Shown: positions 22,016-24,621 of the stretch, in pieces
How positions within the stretch are numbered: position 1 is the stretch's first letter
How the letters are laid out: each line of letters opens with the position of its first letter
Source of the DNA: Candidatus Moraniibacteriota bacterium
Lineage (GTDB): Bacteria > Patescibacteriota > Minisyncoccia > JAHIHE01 > JAGLIN01
Direction: 5' to 3'
NCBI GenBank assembly: GCA_030641185.1
Contig: DAOWHY010000026.1
Location: 1 to 24,621 of the forward strand
DNA: 24,621 nucleotides
Program-made: the position numbers and the translations under genes
The notes under the pieces: generated by a model
Database searches by the model: none
Told to the model about the DNA's origin: nothing
The model's input: only the letters and a program-made list of their open reading frames with translations

Positions 22016-22447
22016 ATGCTCGCAAAAGAAAAGATAATTCAAAGACCTATTATAGCTAAATTTTTAAATAAACTTATGAAAAAATCACTGTATTTACTTT
22101 TTAGTATTTTAGTCATATTCTATCCCTCTATTGTGTTTGCTGTCCCACCACCCATAGAAGAAGTTGTCCGCTCCTTTTTGTTGTTTATTTTAGGAATAAT
22201 GATTTTAGCAATTGTTATATTTTATATAGGATGGATTAAGAAAATCAAAATTCTTGAATATCTCGGACTGTTGATTTTTGTTTTATTCTTGTTGAGCATT
22301 TTTCAAAACAGTATATTTATTACATGGTTTATTGTATCCTTTATTCTATTTTTAGTTGGTTGCGTGGAAAAAAATAAAATAATAAAATATTTAGGAATAG
22401 CGCTACTATCTATTTGGATTTTCTTTATTGTATTAGTATCAATATAA
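22016..22447 (+). CDS. Small membrane protein, possible signal peptide
   Basis: 143 aa from ATG 22016; an in-frame ATG at 22076 would give 123 aa starting MKKSLYLLFSILVIFYPSIV, which looks like a signal peptide (FA at its end), so 22076 may be the real start. Three more hydrophobic helices follow (about 58-78, 84-104, 108-138 of the long form). The sequence at the upstream ATG (tatgctcgcaaaag...) matches that at the start of the next gene (22575-22602) in about 25 of 30 bases, so the upstream part may be a duplicated fragment. Not recognised. Confidence 0.6.
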   Translation: MLAKEKIIQRPIIAKFLNKLMKKSLYLLFSILVIFYPSIVFAVPPPIEEVVRSFLLFILGIMILAIVIFYIGWIKKIKILEYLGLLIFVLFLLSIFQNSIFITWFIVSFILFLVGCVEKNKIIKYLGIALLSIWIFFIVLVSI

Positions 22448-22575
22448 ATATCCGAAAAAATATAAAAATTTAATCAATAGAATTTTCTGATGCTTGCATC
22501 GGTTGGAGTTATCAAAAGGAATTTTTTCTCTTGATATTTTGCCAACTTGCTGCGAGGTTATTTATCACAATAAGT

Positions 22576-23529
22576 ATGCTTCTAAAAGAAAAAATAATTC
22601 AAAAAATAAAATATTTATTGCCAGTTATATTTTTTGTTATCTTATTCATTGTTTTATATTCAATTATTTCAAATCTGTCTAATAAAGAAGAAGGAGATAG
22701 AAAAAAGCAAAGTGATAGTTTATATAGTCAGGCAGACAGAATTGACGATAAAATCGATGGCGATGGCGATGGGCTGGGCGATAAAGTTGAGTTTATTTTA
22801 GGGATTGATCGATATTCAAAAGATTCAGATGGCGATGGATTTTCTGATTATGACGAGTTGAAAAACGGGCATAATCCTTTTCTTGTTTCTTCGCGGGATG
22901 AATTAAGTAGCGAAATAAAAGCTGAAATCCAAGAAGTTTTATTCAGCGGGGAAGAAATTAATTTTTCAAGATTAGAGATTATAAGAGACGGATTAGAAAA
23001 ACAGATATCAGAAAAATTGTGTCAAAATAGCAATTCTTCTTATGAGGATTTGAGCGATAAAGATAAGGCGAGAGATTCTATAAAATTAAAAAATCCTTGT
23101 ATGTGTTCAAAAGTGATTAACATAAAGGATAGAAATGATTGTTTTTCTGTCTTAGGTGCTTTGGTTAATGACGAATCTTTATGCAGTTATATTTCAGAAG
23201 AGGGAAGAGAAGAAAAAAATGGTTTCTATTTCAAGTTTATGAAAGATGAATGTTTTCGTAATCTAATGTCGGTAACTTCAGATGAAAAATATTGTTTTAA
23301 AATTAGCAAAGAAAGCAGAATAACTAGTTGTCTGATAGCGTTAATTTTGAAAACAAAAAGATATGATCTTTGCGATTCTATAGAAAATTTAGATGAAAGA
23401 GATGAATGTTATTGGACTGTCGCGATTTTTTCAAAAAATAAAAAACTTTGTGATAAAATTAGTCCTGATAATAAAAGTGGAAATGATCGAGAGGGTTGTA
23501 TAGGTTTGATAAAAAAATCTCCTCTTTAA
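22576..23529 (+). CDS. Membrane-anchored protein with calcium-binding (TSP3-like) and cysteine-repeat domains
   Basis: 317 aa from ATG 22576, chosen since MLLKEKIIQKIKYLLPVIFF starts a good membrane anchor; the frame is open further upstream. After the anchor (about 12-32) come two EF-hand/thrombospondin-type-3-like loops, DGDGDGLGDKVE and DSDGDGFSDYDE (about 62-95), that would bind calcium. From about residue 150 there is a cysteine-rich domain with the repeat D-x-SLC-x-x-I ... R-x-x-CF/CY (NPCMCSKV, NDCFSVLG, ESLCSYI, DECFRNL, KYCFKIS, DLCDSI, DECYWTVA, KLCDKIS). The same repeat is in the gene at 20792. A surface role is inferred. Confidence 0.7.
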   Translation: MLLKEKIIQKIKYLLPVIFFVILFIVLYSIISNLSNKEEGDRKKQSDSLYSQADRIDDKIDGDGDGLGDKVEFILGIDRYSKDSDGDGFSDYDELKNGHNPFLVSSRDELSSEIKAEIQEVLFSGEEINFSRLEIIRDGLEKQISEKLCQNSNSSYEDLSDKDKARDSIKLKNPCMCSKVINIKDRNDCFSVLGALVNDESLCSYISEEGREEKNGFYFKFMKDECFRNLMSVTSDEKYCFKISKESRITSCLIALILKTKRYDLCDSIENLDERDECYWTVAIFSKNKKLCDKISPDNKSGNDREGCIGLIKKSPL

Positions 23530-23540
23530 TTTTTTAAGAG

Positions 23541-23690
23541 CTTGTCAATATGTAACATTTCATAATTTCGCCAGAGTGTGCTTCGAATGTACTTGAAAAA
23601 AGATGAAGAATAGTAAGCTATGCTGAAACTTTTTTCAAGTACAGATGGTGTGCAGGCTGAATGAAATTTGAAAGATTATATATTGATAAG
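23541..23690. repeat. 150-bp imperfect palindrome between two surface-protein genes
   Basis: Outer arms CTTGTCAATAT (23541-23551) and ATATTGATAAG (23680-23690), one mismatch. Inner arms GTACTTGAAAAAAG (23589-23602) and CTTTTTTCAAGTAC (23629-23642), exact over 14 bp, with a 26-base loop. The stretch between the arms is partly complementary (gtgtgc / gcacac context). No open frame. It could end transcription of the 22576 gene, but the large size resembles a small non-autonomous element. Confidence 0.75.
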
Positions 23691-23719
23691 TTCTAAGTTT
23701 AAGTAACTAATAAATAAAA

Positions 23720-24232
23720 ATGAAAAACAATAAAGCAATTATTTTAGCGTTATTATTGATCACCGTTCTTTCTTTTTCTGGATGCTCAATCAGGAAAGTT
23801 GAGGAAGAAGCGGAAAATAAATCACCAGAAAATACAAAAGGCTCCAGTCAGGAGACTGGAGCCAACGAGAGATTTGAAGATATTGATACGGATGGTGACG
23901 GTTTGCTTGATTCCGAAGAAGAGAAATTAGGAACGGATAGAAACAATCCCGATACAGACAACGACGAACTAAATGATTTTGATGAGATAAAGAAATGGAA
24001 AACAGATCCGCTTAATTCTGATACGGATGGAGATGGTTATCTTGACGGGCAGGAAGTTGAGGGTGGATATGATCCATTGGGTCCCGGACAGTTGGATTCT
24101 GATAGTGACGGACTTGGTGATGTTGATGAAAAAAATGCAGGAACTAATCCCGAAAAATATGATACAGACGGTGACGGATTCAGTGATAAGGATGAAATTG
24201 ACGCAGGACGCGATCCATTAGTAATGGAATAG
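23720..24232 (+). CDS. Lipoprotein with thrombospondin type 3-like calcium-binding repeats
   Basis: 170 aa. Signal peptide of type II: ILALLLITVLSFSGCS, lipidated Cys at about residue 22. A short linker follows, then five acidic repeats of the DxDxDGLxDxxE type (DTDGDGLLDSEE, DTDNDELNDFDE, DTDGDGYLDGQE, DSDSDGLGDVDE, DTDGDGFSDKDE), each with a TxPxxxD tail. In TSP3/OmpA-linker proteins such loops bind calcium and form a stiff stalk. There is no C-terminal effector domain, so it may be a surface coat or stalk. The linker (about residues 40-49, KGSSQETGAN) is encoded by a 27-bp mini-palindrome of the same family as in uvrA. Confidence 0.87.
   Translation: MKNNKAIILALLLITVLSFSGCSIRKVEEEAENKSPENTKGSSQETGANERFEDIDTDGDGLLDSEEEKLGTDRNNPDTDNDELNDFDEIKKWKTDPLNSDTDGDGYLDGQEVEGGYDPLGPGQLDSDSDGLGDVDEKNAGTNPEKYDTDGDGFSDKDEIDAGRDPLVME
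23840..23866 (+). repeat. Mini-palindrome family B, copy 3, in frame inside the lipoprotein gene
   Basis: 27 bp: GGCTCCAGTC-agga-GACTGGAGCC followed by AAC, a perfect 10-bp stem. It falls in the flexible linker between the lipid anchor and the calcium-binding repeats and keeps the frame. Confidence 0.85.
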
Positions 24233-24290
24233 CGAGAAGGTTGTAAATAAGCAAAGCGAATAATTTATCCCTAAAGATTTTAATATTATT

Positions 24291-24375
24291 TATTCTACCC
24301 GGCTTTAGCCGAGGGTCTATGATACTTTAGTATCGTGAGTTTTCAAAAGCGCTTGAAGCTAAAGCCGAGCAGAAT
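24291..24375. repeat. Intergenic palindromic repeat family F, copy 2
   Basis: ttctacccgGCTTTAGCcgagggtctatgat...tatcgtgag...GCTAAAGCcgagcagaata. It shares the order ctttagc / gagggtcYatga / central hairpin / gctaaag with 3711-3780. Confidence 0.65.
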
Positions 24376-24385
24376 ATTGCTTGCG

Positions 24386-24410
24386 CCTGCCTGCTTGTCC
24401 GGCAGGCAGG
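24386..24410. repeat. Short GC-rich hairpin
   Basis: CCTGCCTGC-ttgtccg-GCAGGCAGG, exact 9-bp stem in an AT-rich surround, directly after the family F repeat. No T-run follows, so a terminator is doubtful. The rest of 24233-24503 has no gene that I can support. Confidence 0.75.
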
Positions 24411-24503
24411 TTCTGAAATAAATAAGAATGACAGGTTTTTGTGGGCGAGTTAAGGTGAGAAAGTTTTGTTAGAGTTAATTACATATAATTTATTAATTTC
24501 CAA

Positions 24504-24621
24504 ATGAACCAGCAATATAAACTTATTACAAAAATTATCTCGCAAAATAAAATTCTTTTCGCGATGTTTTTTGTTTTTAGCGCGCTTCAATCCGGTTTGC
24601 TTCTTCTGGTTCCGTATTTTA
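24504..24621 (+). CDS. Start of a probable ABC exporter (transmembrane domain), cut by the window edge
   Basis: 39 codons seen: MNQQYKLITKIISQNKILFA, then MFFVFSALQSGLLLLVPYF. A short basic and polar lead followed by a hydrophobic helix with the pattern L-Q-x-G-L-x-L-L-x-P-Y is usual for the first helix of ABC-type exporters with fused ATPase. The call rests only on this pattern; any other multi-helix membrane protein is possible. Confidence 0.4.
   Translation, partial: MNQQYKLITKIISQNKILFAMFFVFSALQSGLLLLVPYF

Noticed and set aside
1..24621. CRISPR array
   Set aside because: No regularly spaced direct repeats with unique spacers; the repeats seen are dispersed palindromes.
1..24621. UGA recoding to glycine, as in some CPR lineages (Gracilibacteria, SR1)
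   Set aside because: Conserved genes contain no in-frame TGA, and TGA ends at least one supported gene (1786-1788).

Overview
The window looks like part of the chromosome of a Candidate Phyla Radiation bacterium (Patescibacteria, Parcubacteria/Falkowbacteria-like). This rests on the low GC content, the small compact genes with standard stop codons (TGA is used as a stop), the character of the housekeeping proteins (short EF-Ts, PSP1/YaaT-type protein followed by an acidic TPR protein, a winged-helix plus nucleotidyltransferase protein, a divergent phosphoglucose isomerase), tRNA genes without encoded CCA, and many short palindromic repeats between genes. The lineage is an inference; no rRNA is present to confirm it.

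Layout. 1-1255 (-): 5' part of glucose-6-phosphate isomerase. 1342-1788: small membrane protein. 1968-4549 (-): family 5 solute-binding lipoprotein-like receptor, SecG, and a YvlD/phage-holin-4 membrane protein. 4768-7611: UvrA. 7836-8369 (-): unknown protein behind a consensus promoter. 8447-9565: nucleotidyltransferase whose last codons carry the -35 box of the CIRCE-controlled groES-groEL operon (9557-11769). 11947-12429 (-): secreted acidic repeat protein. 12576-14167: rpsB (with a strongly structured leader) and tsf. 14359-15992: PSP1 protein and TPR protein, closed by a 56-bp perfect palindrome. 16059-16228: two threonine tRNAs. 16229-18160: a decayed restriction/defence-like island (a frameshifted AAA ATPase and a remnant that resembles a type I specificity subunit). 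18176-19018: zinc-ribbon protein, rpmG (53 aa), tRNA-Trp. 19142-24232: a run of membrane, secreted, cysteine-repeat and calcium-binding-repeat proteins that look like a cell-surface island. 24504-end: start of a probable ABC exporter.

The most unusual content is the repeat population. A ~91-97 bp multi-hairpin element occurs three times. Two copies lie inside protein genes (pgi and the nucleotidyltransferase), in the same orientation and the same reading frame, so each adds about 30 residues of nearly identical peptide to an unrelated enzyme. The third copy is intergenic and still open in that frame. This is the behaviour described for Rickettsia palindromic elements. A second, 26-27 bp family is found in frame in uvrA, in frame in a lipoprotein gene, and as the hairpin of the groEL terminator. 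A third type sits in the nucleotidyltransferase. Further families (a 139-bp pair, the groES-groEL spacer element, a ctttagc/gctaaag pair and others) fill most gaps.

Other points of note are a single-base frameshift in an A7 tract just after the start of the AAA ATPase, a 66-bp direct repeat that copies the 3' end of a metalloprotease-like gene on the far side of its neighbour, a solute-binding protein whose natural N-terminus seems to extend upstream of any canonical start codon, and a variant ABC signature in UvrA. No CRISPR array, rRNA, transposase or prophage was found.
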